Position numbers and translations under genes: made by a program | DNA from: Planctomycetota bacterium | Lineage (GTDB): Bacteria; Planctomycetota; UBA1135; GCA-002686595 | Reading direction: 5' to 3' | Assembly: GCA_016779205.1 (NCBI GenBank) | Contig: JADHOC010000003.1 | Span: 182,230-246,229 of the forward strand | DNA length: 64,000 nucleotides | Shown here: piece by piece, positions 10,054 through 19,500 of the stretch | Layout: the number at the start of each line of letters is the position of its first letter | Numbering within the stretch: position 1 is the first letter of the stretch | Notes under the pieces: generated by a model | Seen by the model: only the letters and a program-made list of their open reading frames with translations | The model's database searches: none | Told to the model about the DNA's origin: nothing

Positions 10054-11676
10054 ATGATCCTCAGACTCCTTCTCCTCGCTTCCATCGTCTGGCTGCCGCT
10101 CGGCGCCGCGTGCTCCTCAACCGAACCTGAGGACACAGCCACCGTCGCCGAGGTCCGCCACGCGGACGTCCTGGTCTACGGCGCCACCCCGGGCGGGGTC
10201 TGCGCCGCCATCGGCGCCGCCCGGGAGGGGGCGCGGGTCCTCCTCGTCGAGCCGACGGACCACGTCGGGGGCCTGAGCACCGGGGGGCTGAGCCACTGCG
10301 ACTCGAACCAGATGGACCGCACGACGGTGATGGGCCTCTTCCATGAGTGGCACACCCGGATCGTCAAGGACTACACGGACCGCGGCCTCGCGGCCCCCTA
10401 CGACCCCTCCACCAAGGACCAGGCGCGCTGGACCTTCGAGCCGCACGTCGCCATGCGAGTGACGCGGCAAATGCTCGCCGAGGCGGACGTCGAGGTCCTC
10501 ACGGGCAGCCCCCTCGAGTCGGTGAGCATGACAGGGACTCGGATCGTCTCGATCCGCACGCCCCAGGGGGACCTGTGGGCGGACGCCTTCGTGGACGGGA
10601 CCTACGAGGGCGACCTCATGGCGGCGGCGGGCGTGTCCCACGCCGTCGGCCGTGAGGGCCGCGAGGCCTACGGCGAGTCCCTGGCAGGCAAGCAGTACCC
10701 CAAGAAGGCCATGGCCATCAACGGGCGCCACGGGACCGGGGAGCTCCTGCCCCTGGTCACCACCGCCGACGCCGGCCCCGAGGCGGGGGGCGACGACAAC
10801 GTGATGGTGTACAGCTTCCGGCTGTGCCTGACCGAGGACCCGACCAACCGCGTCCCCATGCCCCCTCCCGAGCACTACGACCCGGTGCGCTTCGAGGTCG
10901 TTCGCCGGGCGCTGGCGGCGGGGGTTCGGCCGGGCTTCGACCTCTACCCCCTGCCGGGCGGGAAGCTGGACGGCAACAACTCCATCGGCGGCCAGTTCTC
11001 ATTGGGGCTCGTGGGAGGCGGCAAGGCCTGGCACTCCGCGGATCCGCGCGGCCGGAGGCGGATCTGGAACGAGCACAAGCAGTACACCCTCGAGCTCTAC
11101 CACTTCCTGACCACCGACCCCGCCGTCCCCGCCGAGACCCGTGAGCGATACGCCCGCCTCGGGCTGTGCCGCGACGAGTTCCCCGAGAACGACCACTTCC
11201 CCCCGGCGCTCTACGTGCGCGAGTCCCGGCGCATGCGGGGGCAGCACGTCCTCAGCCAGAGGGACATCATCGACGACCCCGTCAAGCCCGACCCGATCGC
11301 GATCTCCTCGTTCCCCATCGACTCCCACGACTGCCAGCGGGTCGCGCGGGGCACCGACGCCGTCATCAACGAGGGCACGATCTTCCCCGTGCGGCGCCCG
11401 GGCACCCGACAGGGCTACGCCTACCACGTCCCCCTCCGCGCCATCCTCCCGCGGCACGAGGAGTGCACCAACCTCCTCGTCCCGGTGGCCCTCTCGTGCA
11501 CCCACGTCGGCATCTCCTCCCTCCGCATCGAGGGCACCTGGATGATCATCGGCCAGAGCGCTGGCATCGCCGCCGCCCAGCTGGCCGAAGGCACCGCCTC
11601 CGCCCCGGACCTCGACTACGCCACCCTCCGCCCGCGACTCCTCGCAGCCGGCCAGGTCCTCGACCTCGACGACTGA
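10054..11676 (+). CDS. FAD-dependent oxidoreductase lipoprotein
   Basis: 540 residues with a lipoprotein leader (LPLGAAC) and then a Rossmann FAD site: VLVYGATPGGVCAAIGAA, RVLLVEPTDHVGGLSTGGLS. Other family marks are FEPHVAMRVTRQML, YEGDLMAAAGVSHAVGRE, and the C-terminal YHVPLRAILP...NLLVPVALSCTHVG, IEGTWMIIGQSAGIAAA. This is the FAD_oxidored (PF12831) type, abundant in planctomycetes, often next to glycan-degradation genes. Substrate unknown. The leader indicates export, probably before or together with cofactor insertion. It is unlinked to a partner dehydrogenase or cytochrome in this window. Confidence 0.93.
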   Translation: MILRLLLLASIVWLPLGAACSSTEPEDTATVAEVRHADVLVYGATPGGVCAAIGAAREGARVLLVEPTDHVGGLSTGGLSHCDSNQMDRTTVMGLFHEWHTRIVKDYTDRGLAAPYDPSTKDQARWTFEPHVAMRVTRQMLAEADVEVLTGSPLESVSMTGTRIVSIRTPQGDLWADAFVDGTYEGDLMAAAGVSHAVGREGREAYGESLAGKQYPKKAMAINGRHGTGELLPLVTTADAGPEAGGDDNVMVYSFRLCLTEDPTNRVPMPPPEHYDPVRFEVVRRALAAGVRPGFDLYPLPGGKLDGNNSIGGQFSLGLVGGGKAWHSADPRGRRRIWNEHKQYTLELYHFLTTDPAVPAETRERYARLGLCRDEFPENDHFPPALYVRESRRMRGQHVLSQRDIIDDPVKPDPIAISSFPIDSHDCQRVARGTDAVINEGTIFPVRRPGTRQGYAYHVPLRAILPRHEECTNLLVPVALSCTHVGISSLRIEGTWMIIGQSAGIAAAQLAEGTASAPDLDYATLRPRLLAAGQVLDLDD

Positions 11677-11912
11677 GGGGCCTCGACGGACTCAGCTGGC
11701 CAGCGGGGGACCTGCCCCATACGGCGCTCACGCCCGCCTCCTTGGGCCGCCAAGCTCGAAGTGAATCAGCAGGCCCGGCATCCCGCAGCCAGGGGCCTTG
11801 GCGGGGTCCCACAGCGTGGTATTCATGTTCTGGGGCCAGAGTTCCGACTTAGCCCCCTGTCGGCCCGATGTGCCGCCTCGCGCCGCGGCCAGCTTCCGCC
11901 GATCCGATCACG

Positions 11913-14114
11913 ATGCTTCGCCTGCCTGCCCCCCTCTGGACCGCCTTCGTGGCGATTCTGTTCGCCTCCGCCGCCCTCGGCCAGGGGCCGCCCGGTTACT
12001 ACGCCAGCGTGGACGCGACGGATGGGGCGACGCTCCGCGCCACGCTCCATACGGTGATCGACGATCACACCCGCTTCCCTTACACGTCGGGGTCCACGGA
12101 CACGTGGGACATCCTCGAGCTCGCCGACGAGGACCCGGCGCTCTCCTCCAGCGTCCTCGACGTCTACAGGAACGCGAGCTACGCCAAGGAGGGCGGAGGG
12201 AACTCGTTCTACAACCGCGAGCACTCCTGGCCGAAGTCCTACGGCTTCCCCACGGATGGCAGCACCAACTACCCCTACACGGACTGCCACGCGCTGTTCA
12301 TCTGCGACTCTGGCTACAACTCCTCCCGGAGCAACAAGCCGTTCGGGATCTGCACCTCGAGCTGCACCGAGAAGCCCACCGACCTCAACGGCAGCCAGGG
12401 CGGCGGCAGCGGCACCTATCCGGGGAACAGCAACTGGACCTCCGGCTCCGGGGCCACCGGGACCTGGGAGGTCTGGGGCGGCCGTCGCGGGGACATCGCG
12501 CGGGCGCTGTTCTACATGGACGTGCGCTACGAAGGGGGCACCCACGGTGGAACGGGTGTCAGCGAGCCGGACCTGATCCTCACCGACAACGTCTCCCTCA
12601 TCGCCAGCGCGAACACCGGCTCCAACGAGACCGTCGGCTACATGGGAATGCTCACGGTCCTGCTGCAGTGGCACCTCGACGACCCCGTCGACGCCGCCGA
12701 GCAGAACCGCAACGAGCAGGTGTACGCCTACCAGGGCAACCGGAACCCCTTCATCGACCATCCTGAATGGGTCGCCTGCGTCTTCTCCGGGTCCTGCGGC
12801 TCCGATACAACGCCGCCCGCGGCCCCCACCGGGCTCTCCACGCTCCCGGGCGACTCGTCGGTCTTCATCGACTGGTTGGACAACGCCGAGTCTGACCTCG
12901 CGGGGTACCGGATCTACCGCTCGGAGACCGCAGGGGGTCCCTACAGCGCCCTTCAGGGGGGCCTCGTGACCCCCTCCTTCTTCCTGGATTCCACCGTCGT
13001 CAATGACTCCACCTACTACTACGTGGTGACGGCCGAGGACTCGTCCGGTAACGAGTCCTCGGAGAGTTCCGAGGTGAATGCCACGCCGACCGCGGGCGCC
13101 GGCGGCGTCACGGTGAACCAGCGAGCCATCTTCATCTCCGAGTACGTGGAGGGCTCGTCCTCCAACAAGGCGATCGAGATCTACAACGCCACCCATGAGA
13201 CGGTGGACCTCGCCGACCTGGAGCTGCGGAAGTACGTCAACGGTAGCGCCTCGGCGTCGAGCGCGACCCTCAGCGGGTCCCTCGCGCCCTACGGCACCGC
13301 GGTCTTCACGAACGGCTCCTCCGGCGCCGCGAACCTCCTGGCGGACCTCAACAGCCGCGGGGTCCCCTACACCACGCTGTCGCTCCTGACCTTCAACGGC
13401 AACGACGCCTTGGCCCTGTGCGAGGTGGGCGGGGAGATCCTCGACGTCATCGGGCAGGTGGGTCAGGATCCGGGCACCGCCTGGGGCAGCGGCGCCACCA
13501 CGACGCAGAACGACACGCTCCGCCGCAGGGCCTCGGTCATCTTCGGCGACACGGATGGCGGCGACGCCTTCGATCCCGCGGACGAGTTCGACGGCTTCCC
13601 CCAGGATGACTTCAGCGGGCTGGGCGCCCACGACGGGCCGCTTCACGTGCAGGTGACCTGCGCCACGACCACCCACTCGGGGGGCGTGCACGCCACCCTC
13701 TCCGCCTCCGGGAGCGCCTCCATCGGAGCGAACGACCTGTCCCTGACGGTCGCATCGCTCCCGTCCACCGGGACGACCGCCTACCTCGTGAACGCCCTCC
13801 TCGGTCCGGGGCAGACCCTCACGACGGTCTCCAACCCTGCGCCGGGCGGCGGCCCGGCCTCGTCGGGCGATATCTGCATCGCGGGCGGGACCTTCGGGCG
13901 CCACGTGTTCGGCAGCGACGTCTACATCGGGACCGGCGGGACCTTCACCATCTCCGTGGACCTGGCCGACATCCCCCACCCCGACGGGATCGGCGGCTAC
14001 GGGGTCGCGGCGGTCACCGGGGAGACCTGGTACTGGCAATGCTGGTACCGGGACCAGTCCGCCGGCGTGGGCGCGAGCAACTTCACCGAGGCGATCGCGA
14101 TCACCTTCCAGTGA
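11913..14114 (+). CDS. Secreted endonuclease I with FN3, lamin-tail and shared C-terminal module
   Basis: 733 residues. The signal peptide (MLRLPAPLWTAFVAILFASAALGQ) sets the start at 11913. In order: endonuclease I domain (~25-260) with the catalytic motif NREHSWPKS (His104), YTDCHALF and the later GDIARALFYMDVRY; a fibronectin III domain (~305-405) starting PAAPTGL; a lamin-tail domain (~425-560) starting IFISEYVEGSSSNKAIEIYN; and the shared C-terminal module (583-733) with CIAGGTFGR and WYWQCWYRDQ near its end. Endonuclease I enzymes cleave DNA or RNA non-specifically outside the cell. It stands alone on its strand, ~235 bases from the previous gene. Catalytic assignment is strong; the role of the tail is inferred. 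Confidence 0.92.
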   Translation: MLRLPAPLWTAFVAILFASAALGQGPPGYYASVDATDGATLRATLHTVIDDHTRFPYTSGSTDTWDILELADEDPALSSSVLDVYRNASYAKEGGGNSFYNREHSWPKSYGFPTDGSTNYPYTDCHALFICDSGYNSSRSNKPFGICTSSCTEKPTDLNGSQGGGSGTYPGNSNWTSGSGATGTWEVWGGRRGDIARALFYMDVRYEGGTHGGTGVSEPDLILTDNVSLIASANTGSNETVGYMGMLTVLLQWHLDDPVDAAEQNRNEQVYAYQGNRNPFIDHPEWVACVFSGSCGSDTTPPAAPTGLSTLPGDSSVFIDWLDNAESDLAGYRIYRSETAGGPYSALQGGLVTPSFFLDSTVVNDSTYYYVVTAEDSSGNESSESSEVNATPTAGAGGVTVNQRAIFISEYVEGSSSNKAIEIYNATHETVDLADLELRKYVNGSASASSATLSGSLAPYGTAVFTNGSSGAANLLADLNSRGVPYTTLSLLTFNGNDALALCEVGGEILDVIGQVGQDPGTAWGSGATTTQNDTLRRRASVIFGDTDGGDAFDPADEFDGFPQDDFSGLGAHDGPLHVQVTCATTTHSGGVHATLSASGSASIGANDLSLTVASLPSTGTTAYLVNALLGPGQTLTTVSNPAPGGGPASSGDICIAGGTFGRHVFGSDVYIGTGGTFTISVDLADIPHPDGIGGYGVAAVTGETWYWQCWYRDQSAGVGASNFTEAIAITFQ

Positions 14115-14208
14115 GCGCGGGGGTGGGCCGCGAGGGACGCTGAGTGGGCGAACCTGGCGGCTCCACTCGACTGGGCTATCCCCCGGACACAGCGGCCTCT
14201 CCCCGGGC

Positions 14209-14418
14209 CTGATCTCGACCCGCGACGCCGTCCAGGAGGCCCTGACGGCGGCCTATGCCCTCCTCGAGGGGACGACCGGGGCGAACGGGCCGGACAGCCT
14301 CGCGCGCGCCGCGGCGCTCGCCCAGCAGCATGCCGGGTGGGCCGTGGCCTCCCCGGACGGCGATCACGCCGCGGAGGCCGCGCGCTGGCGCCCCCTCGCC
14401 AAGGACCAGCAGCCCTGA
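14209..14418 (+). pseudogene. Start-less coding fragment, possible decayed gene
   Basis: A frame open from 14113 to the TGA at 14416 has strong GC3 bias and a helical, non-repetitive translation from 14209 on (LISTRDAVQEALTAAYALL, ARAAALAQQHAGWAVASPDG, ending LAKDQQP). There is no ATG, GTG or TTG in frame upstream of the well-behaved part. Upstream, a GTG at 14144 opens a different frame that reads into a stop just before, so a frameshift may separate the two halves. I see no family match. It could be a decayed gene, a CTG-started small protein at 14209, or a non-coding coincidence. Confidence 0.35.
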
Positions 14419-14478
14419 TCCCTCCCGGAGCTGAGGCCCCGGGGGAGGCCACTTGGAGCCCACTCGGGGCCCACGGAG

Positions 14479-14835
14479 CTACTCCAGGGCGTGCTCCAGC
14501 GCGTCGCGGACGAGGCTGAGCACGTGGTCGTCGAGCAGCCGGAAGTACACGTGCCTGCCCGCCCGACGCCGGGCCACCAGGCCGGCGGTCTCCAGGAGCT
14601 TCATCCGGTGAGAGACGGTGGAGAGGGGCTCGTCGAAGACCGCCGCGATCTCGCTCCCGCAGGCCTCCCCTTCGCTCAGGAACGCGAGCGTCCGCAGGCG
14701 GCGCTCGTCGGAGAGGGCCTTGAAGAGCGCGACGGCTCCACGGAACGCTCGCTCCGGAACCTTGGCCGGCGCCCGCTCGGCGTGCTCGCTGGGGCCGCAG
14801 TGCGGCTCATGGGTGGGGACGTCCTCGTGTGCCAT
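14479..14835 (-). CDS. ArsR/SmtB-family metal-sensing repressor (zinc-type)
   Basis: 118-residue winged-helix repressor starting at the ATG at 14835. The core is ALFKALSDERRLRTLAFLSEG, then CGSEIAAVFDEPLSTVSHRMKLLETAGLVARRRAGRHVYF. The alpha5 residues match SmtB exactly in spacing: Asp102, His104, His115, Glu118 (compare D104/H106/H117/E120 in SmtB), the inter-subunit zinc site. The N-terminus MAHEDVPTHEPHCGPSEH also carries His and Cys13, and Cys59 sits where SmtB Cys61 lies, so the alpha3N site may exist as well. Zinc (or cobalt) binding would release DNA. No efflux pump or metallothionein gene is adjacent; the target may be elsewhere or the gene is autoregulated. Sequence upstream of the ATG in the longer open frame is unlike the family. 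Confidence 0.9.
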   Translation of the reverse strand: MAHEDVPTHEPHCGPSEHAERAPAKVPERAFRGAVALFKALSDERRLRTLAFLSEGEACGSEIAAVFDEPLSTVSHRMKLLETAGLVARRRAGRHVYFRLLDDHVLSLVRDALEHALE

Positions 14836-15084
14836 GGAGCCAAGAGCATGACGCATTCGGAGCGCTGCCGTTGCGCTTTTTCGAGGACCGAGTCGAGGAA
14901 GGGAAGACCCCGCTCTCCAGCGACCACATCTTCGGCGGCCACCTGTTGAGCCCCCTCGCGGTGGTCCCCTTGAAGGTCCCGCTGGAGCGCCGGCGCGAGC
15001 GCATGGAGGCCGCCGAGCCACGCGCGCGTCGGCGCACGTCCCCATGACCACCGCACCCGCGCCCGCTCCGACGGCCTCAGCGCG

Positions 15085-16197
15085 TCAGGGGCCGGGATGG
15101 CTCCTCGGCTTCGGCTTTCCCAGGGAGGCTGGCTTCTCGACCAGGAGGAAGACGACGGCTGACCCCACGAGCGTCAACAGGAACATGGGGCCGAGGAACA
15201 GCCAGAAGGCGACAACGCCCAGGTCCTTGCCCTCCACGAGCGAACCGAGGGGAATGAAGACGACGCTCAGGATCAGGCCGTGGACCAGGTAGTAGGAGTA
15301 GCTCATGTTCCCGAGCCACCGCATCGGGGTCCAGGAGAACACCCTGGCGGTGAACCCATCCCGTCCGAACGCCGCAAGGCAGAGGATCAGGAAGCCGACG
15401 AAGAGGCAACCGAATCGCCACTCGCCACCCAGGTGATGGGCCTCGCCATACAGGACCGCCACCACCGTCGCCGCGAGGGCCGGGAGCCCCAGCAGGTCAG
15501 CACGTGGACCCAGGCCTGCGTCGAGCGCCTCCTTGAGGAGGATGCCCGACACGAACATCACAAGCCGGCCGTACCCGAGCGCCCCGATGTGGTCCGCCGA
15601 CAGGAGCCAGCCGATCGAGACGATGAAGAAGAACAGTACGCGAGCGAGGCGTGAGCGCTGTCGCAGCCCGAGGGCGCCGACGACCAGCGGGATCACCAGG
15701 TAGTAGAAGAGCTCGTAGCTCAGCGACCAGGAGACGGTGATGATCGGCTCGATGGGGAAGATCCCGGGCAAGAGCAGGGCGTTCTGGATCAGGTAGATCG
15801 TGGCCGCCCCAAGCCCCTCGGGAATCCGGCTGCTCTCGGGGCGCACGAAGGAGAGCGCGACGTAGACCGCGAGGATCGTGAGGAACGTCGGGTAGATCCG
15901 CACGACGCGGCGGCGCATGAACCCGAGGAAGGGGCGCGGCTTCTCGATGATGGATCCGTAGATGAGGAAGCCGCTCAGGACGAAGAAGAGGTCGACGCCC
16001 GTGTGGCCGTAGCGCTGGAGGCCCCACGCGATCTTGCCGCTCCATCCGGCATCACCCACCAGCGGCAGGGCCTGGGAGACGTAGTGCACGAGGAAGACGA
16101 GGAAGACGGCGAACCCTCGCAGCCCCTCCATCGCGAGGATGGGCTTCCTTGTGCCGTGGCTGATCTCAAACGTCTTCGATAGCAGGACTCGAAGCAT
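15085..16197 (-). CDS. Acyltransferase 3 family membrane protein
   Basis: 370 residues with about ten transmembrane segments. The family signature is present: MEGLRGFAVFLVFLVHYVSQ near the N-terminus (the conserved His in TM1), GVDLFFVLSGFLIYG, FMRRRVVRIYPTFL, and YYLVHGLILS near the C-terminus. These OafA/NodX/WecH-type enzymes transfer acyl groups (often acetyl) from CoA to sugars of exported glycans or lipids across the membrane. The acceptor is not predictable from the neighbours (a metal-sensing repressor and a secreted protease). A short basic, Pro-rich tail follows the last helix. Confidence 0.92.
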   Translation of the reverse strand: MLRVLLSKTFEISHGTRKPILAMEGLRGFAVFLVFLVHYVSQALPLVGDAGWSGKIAWGLQRYGHTGVDLFFVLSGFLIYGSIIEKPRPFLGFMRRRVVRIYPTFLTILAVYVALSFVRPESSRIPEGLGAATIYLIQNALLLPGIFPIEPIITVSWSLSYELFYYLVIPLVVGALGLRQRSRLARVLFFFIVSIGWLLSADHIGALGYGRLVMFVSGILLKEALDAGLGPRADLLGLPALAATVVAVLYGEAHHLGGEWRFGCLFVGFLILCLAAFGRDGFTARVFSWTPMRWLGNMSYSYYLVHGLILSVVFIPLGSLVEGKDLGVVAFWLFLGPMFLLTLVGSAVVFLLVEKPASLGKPKPRSHPGP

Positions 16198-16567
16198 GCA
16201 GGTGGGGCAGGACAGCCTGTCGATGCGGCCGCGATTCTCGGCGGCGTCCTGAGGTGCCGCTCACCCGGGGTGACGACAGCCTCATTCGTGACGCTCGGGC
16301 TCCAACCGCCGCGGGAACGGGATGGAGCAATGGCCGAGATTCTGCCGCCGCGCTCGGCTCGTTGGACCCCCCGGGGTCTCCACTTTGGGGCGACGCCGCG
16401 AGGTGCTCAGGAGGGAGCGACGGTGCGCCTCGTACACCGCTCCACCGCGGACCACTCAGGCTGCGACAGGCTGCCTCGAGAGGGGCCAGCCGAGAGCGAG
16501 GGCGCCCACCTTGGGTCGGCCCCTCGCTCTGGGCCACAGCTCGCCCGGCGGCCCGCCGGACCGGGGA
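16198..16567. other. Non-coding gap between acyltransferase and subtilase genes
   Basis: 370 bases with no supported gene. Open frames on both strands give Arg/Ser/Pro-rich translations with no recognisable domains. It serves as upstream DNA for the leftward acyltransferase and downstream DNA for the leftward subtilase. Confidence 0.5.
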
Positions 16568-19500
16568 CTACTGGACCCGCAGGAACAGGTGATCGACGTC
16601 GACCCGCTCCTGCCCGCGGTTGCCGCTCGTCTGGTCGGAGTCCCTCACGCGGACGCGGATCTCGCCGCCCCCATGGGACGCCACCGCGAGGCCGGACTGG
16701 TAGCCCGCCGCGGAGGTCGAAGGGTCGATCACCACGGAGGTGGCGGTCCAGGAGCCGCCGCCATTCGTGCTGACCTCGAAGAGGAATGACTCGCCGTCGC
16801 CCGCGTCGACCATGGACCCCATCACGAACAGGGTGACCTGCCCTGCGGGCGCGTTCACCAGCCAGACGTGGGAGCCGTAGCTGTAGCGGTTCGCCGGCTT
16901 CCCGCCGCTCTCGCGCTCGGTGAGAGACTGCACCGCCCCGTCCGCCGACTGGACATTGACGTAGCTCCCGGAGAGCGCGCCGGCGCCGGCCTGTTCACCG
17001 AAGGGTACGAAGTCGGCGTTGCCAACCGAGAAGGTCGTCGCCACGGCCACGTTGGACCAGTCGGACGTACCTGCGCTGTTGAAGGCGCGAACCCGGTACT
17101 GGTACTCGGTATCGGCCTGGAGGCCGCTGTCCGTGAAGGAGGTGCTGTTCGCGGCCAGGCTCGAGGCGATCGTCGACCAGCTGGCCCCGTCCGGGCTGCG
17201 CTGGAGCTCGAAGCCGTCCTCGCTGCTGGAGCCGTCCGACCACGAGAGCCCGATCTCGGAGGACGACGTGGGCGCCGCTCCGAGGCCGCTCGGCGCGCCC
17301 GGCGGCAGGCCTGCGCCGACGCCGGTCACCTCGAAGTACAGGTGGTCCACGAAGATCGTGTCCAGGCTCCGGTTCCCGGAGGACCGGTCCGAGTCGATGA
17401 CCCTGACGTACACGGTCCCGACGATGGCTGCCGGCAGCGAGGCCGACTGATAGACCTCCGACGGGCCGGTCTTCGTGACGCTGAACATCGTCTGCCAGCT
17501 CTGCTGGTCCTGGGAGACCTCCACGCGCCAGACGTCACCGTCCGATGAGTCCGTTCGATAGGCGTTGGCGTGGAAGCTCAATCCAGAGCCTGCCGGCAGG
17601 GAGAACTGCCAGCGGTGCTCGCCGCGGCTGGTCCGGTTGGCCGGCTTGCCGCCACTCTCGCGCTCCCGGAGGGACTGATAGACCAGATCCGCCGTGCGGG
17701 TGTTCACGGCCGTGCCCGTCACCGTGCCGACCACCGGGACGTCCGCCTGCGCGACGGCGATCTCCGTGGAGCCGAGGGTCGTTGTGGCCTGCGCCACGTT
17801 GGAGGTCGCCGAGTCTCCCGCGCCGTTCCTCGCGAAGACCCGGTACTGGTAGGTCGTCCCCGGGGCGAGCCCCGAGTCCGTGGCGGACGTCGCGTCGGCG
17901 GGGGCGCTGAGCGCCGCCGTCCAGGTGACCCCGTCGAGGGAGCGCTCCACCTCGAAGCTGTCCTCCGAGCTCGAGTTATCACTCCAGGCGAGGTCGACGG
18001 AGTTCGCCGTCGGGTTCCCCGCCGTGAGGTTTCCGGGCGCACTCGGGGCTGTCAGGACCTGGACGGTGATGTAGTCCGTCCTCGAGAGCGCGTCCGAACC
18101 ACCCGGCCCCGTGACCGACAGGGAGACCGTGTAGGTGCCCGCCGCCGTGTAGGTGTGCACCGGCGCGCTGACCGTCGCGGTCCCGCCGTCGCCGAAGTCC
18201 CATGCCCGGGTGTCGACCGAGCCGCTGGACTGGTCGGTGAACGTGACGTCGAGGGGGGCGAAGCCCGTGAGCGGCGTCGCCACAAACCCGGCCACCGGGG
18301 CGGGCGGGGGACCTGACGTCGCGCCGGTCACCACGAGGGCGTAGTCCGCGTCCGTGGCGCCGGTCTCCACGTGGGTGTCCACGAGGACCTCGGTGGCGAT
18401 GACCTCCACGCTCCAGGACCCGGCCTCCGGGTTCTGCACGAAGACGTTCTCCACCGTGTCCACCGAGTTGGCGAGGCCACCCGAGCTGGACCACATCGAG
18501 CCGAGGAGGCCGTTGTTGCCCCAGTAGACCGTGCCCGAGGGCGAGGTCACCTTCAGGTCGAGGTTGTTGATCCGGTGCAACCCGCTCGAGGTCGTCCCCG
18601 GAGGATCGCGGAAGATCATCGTCGCCTTGAGCGCCGGCTCGCCCGCCTCCACGGTCAGCGTGTGGACCGTGCTGCCAAGGGGCGCGAGGACGTCCGACTC
18701 ATCGATGACGAAGGTCTTGTCCCGGAGGTTGTAAGCGCCGGCGAGGTCCGGGCGCCCCCAGCCCTGATGGACGCGGGTCAGGTCTGCGCCCGTCCCGCTG
18801 AAGTTCCACTGGCGCGCCGTGTTGATCAGCAGCGCCTTGGCGGTGGTGTTATGCGGACGATCGTCGAAGGGGTCGACCGCCGGAGCAGAGTTCCCGAAGA
18901 CGCCGTTCCCCCACATCTCCATGAGCATGCCGAGGTGGCCGGCGACAATGGGCGTCGCGCCGCTGGTCCCGCCGAAGCTCGAGTAGTAGTTGCCGCTCGA
19001 GTAACCGCCCGACCCCATGATGTCCGTGGTGAGGGTCGAGTCGTAGAAGCTCGAGAGGTCCGGCTTGATGCGACCGTCGGCGGCGGGCCCGATGCTCGCG
19101 CCGGAGTTCCAGGCGTCGTCGGACTCGCTCAGGGTGTTGTAGTGCCGCACACCGCCGACGGAGATGATGTTCTTCGCCCACGCCTGCGGGCGCGAGTCCT
19201 GGTTGCCGGCGTTCGACTGGGACTGCAGGATGCTGAACTTCTCGAAGTCGAACAGGATCTGGTCGAGGTCCTGGGAGATGCTCGTGTAGGCGGTGGTCCG
19301 CGAGTTACCCCAGCTGTTGGTCTGAAGGATCGCGCGATAGCTCCCGCTCGGATCGTCCAGCTCGCTGGTGTGGTTGTATCGGCTCCCCGAGAGGCCGTTG
19401 TAGTAGGCGGCGATCAGGAGCGCCTCGGGCAGGACGCCGCGCGCGGAGGCGTTCCCTGCTCCAGAGCCCGCGACGATGCCGGAGCACGCTGTGCCGTGGC

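Noticed and set aside
11823..14039. A long frame on the minus strand opposite the endonuclease gene
   Set aside because: Shadow of a well-supported secreted gene.
14829..15047. A 72-residue plus-strand frame next to the zinc-repressor start
   Set aside because: No homology recognised, overlaps the repressor's 5' end, and has no leader or motif; left unannotated.
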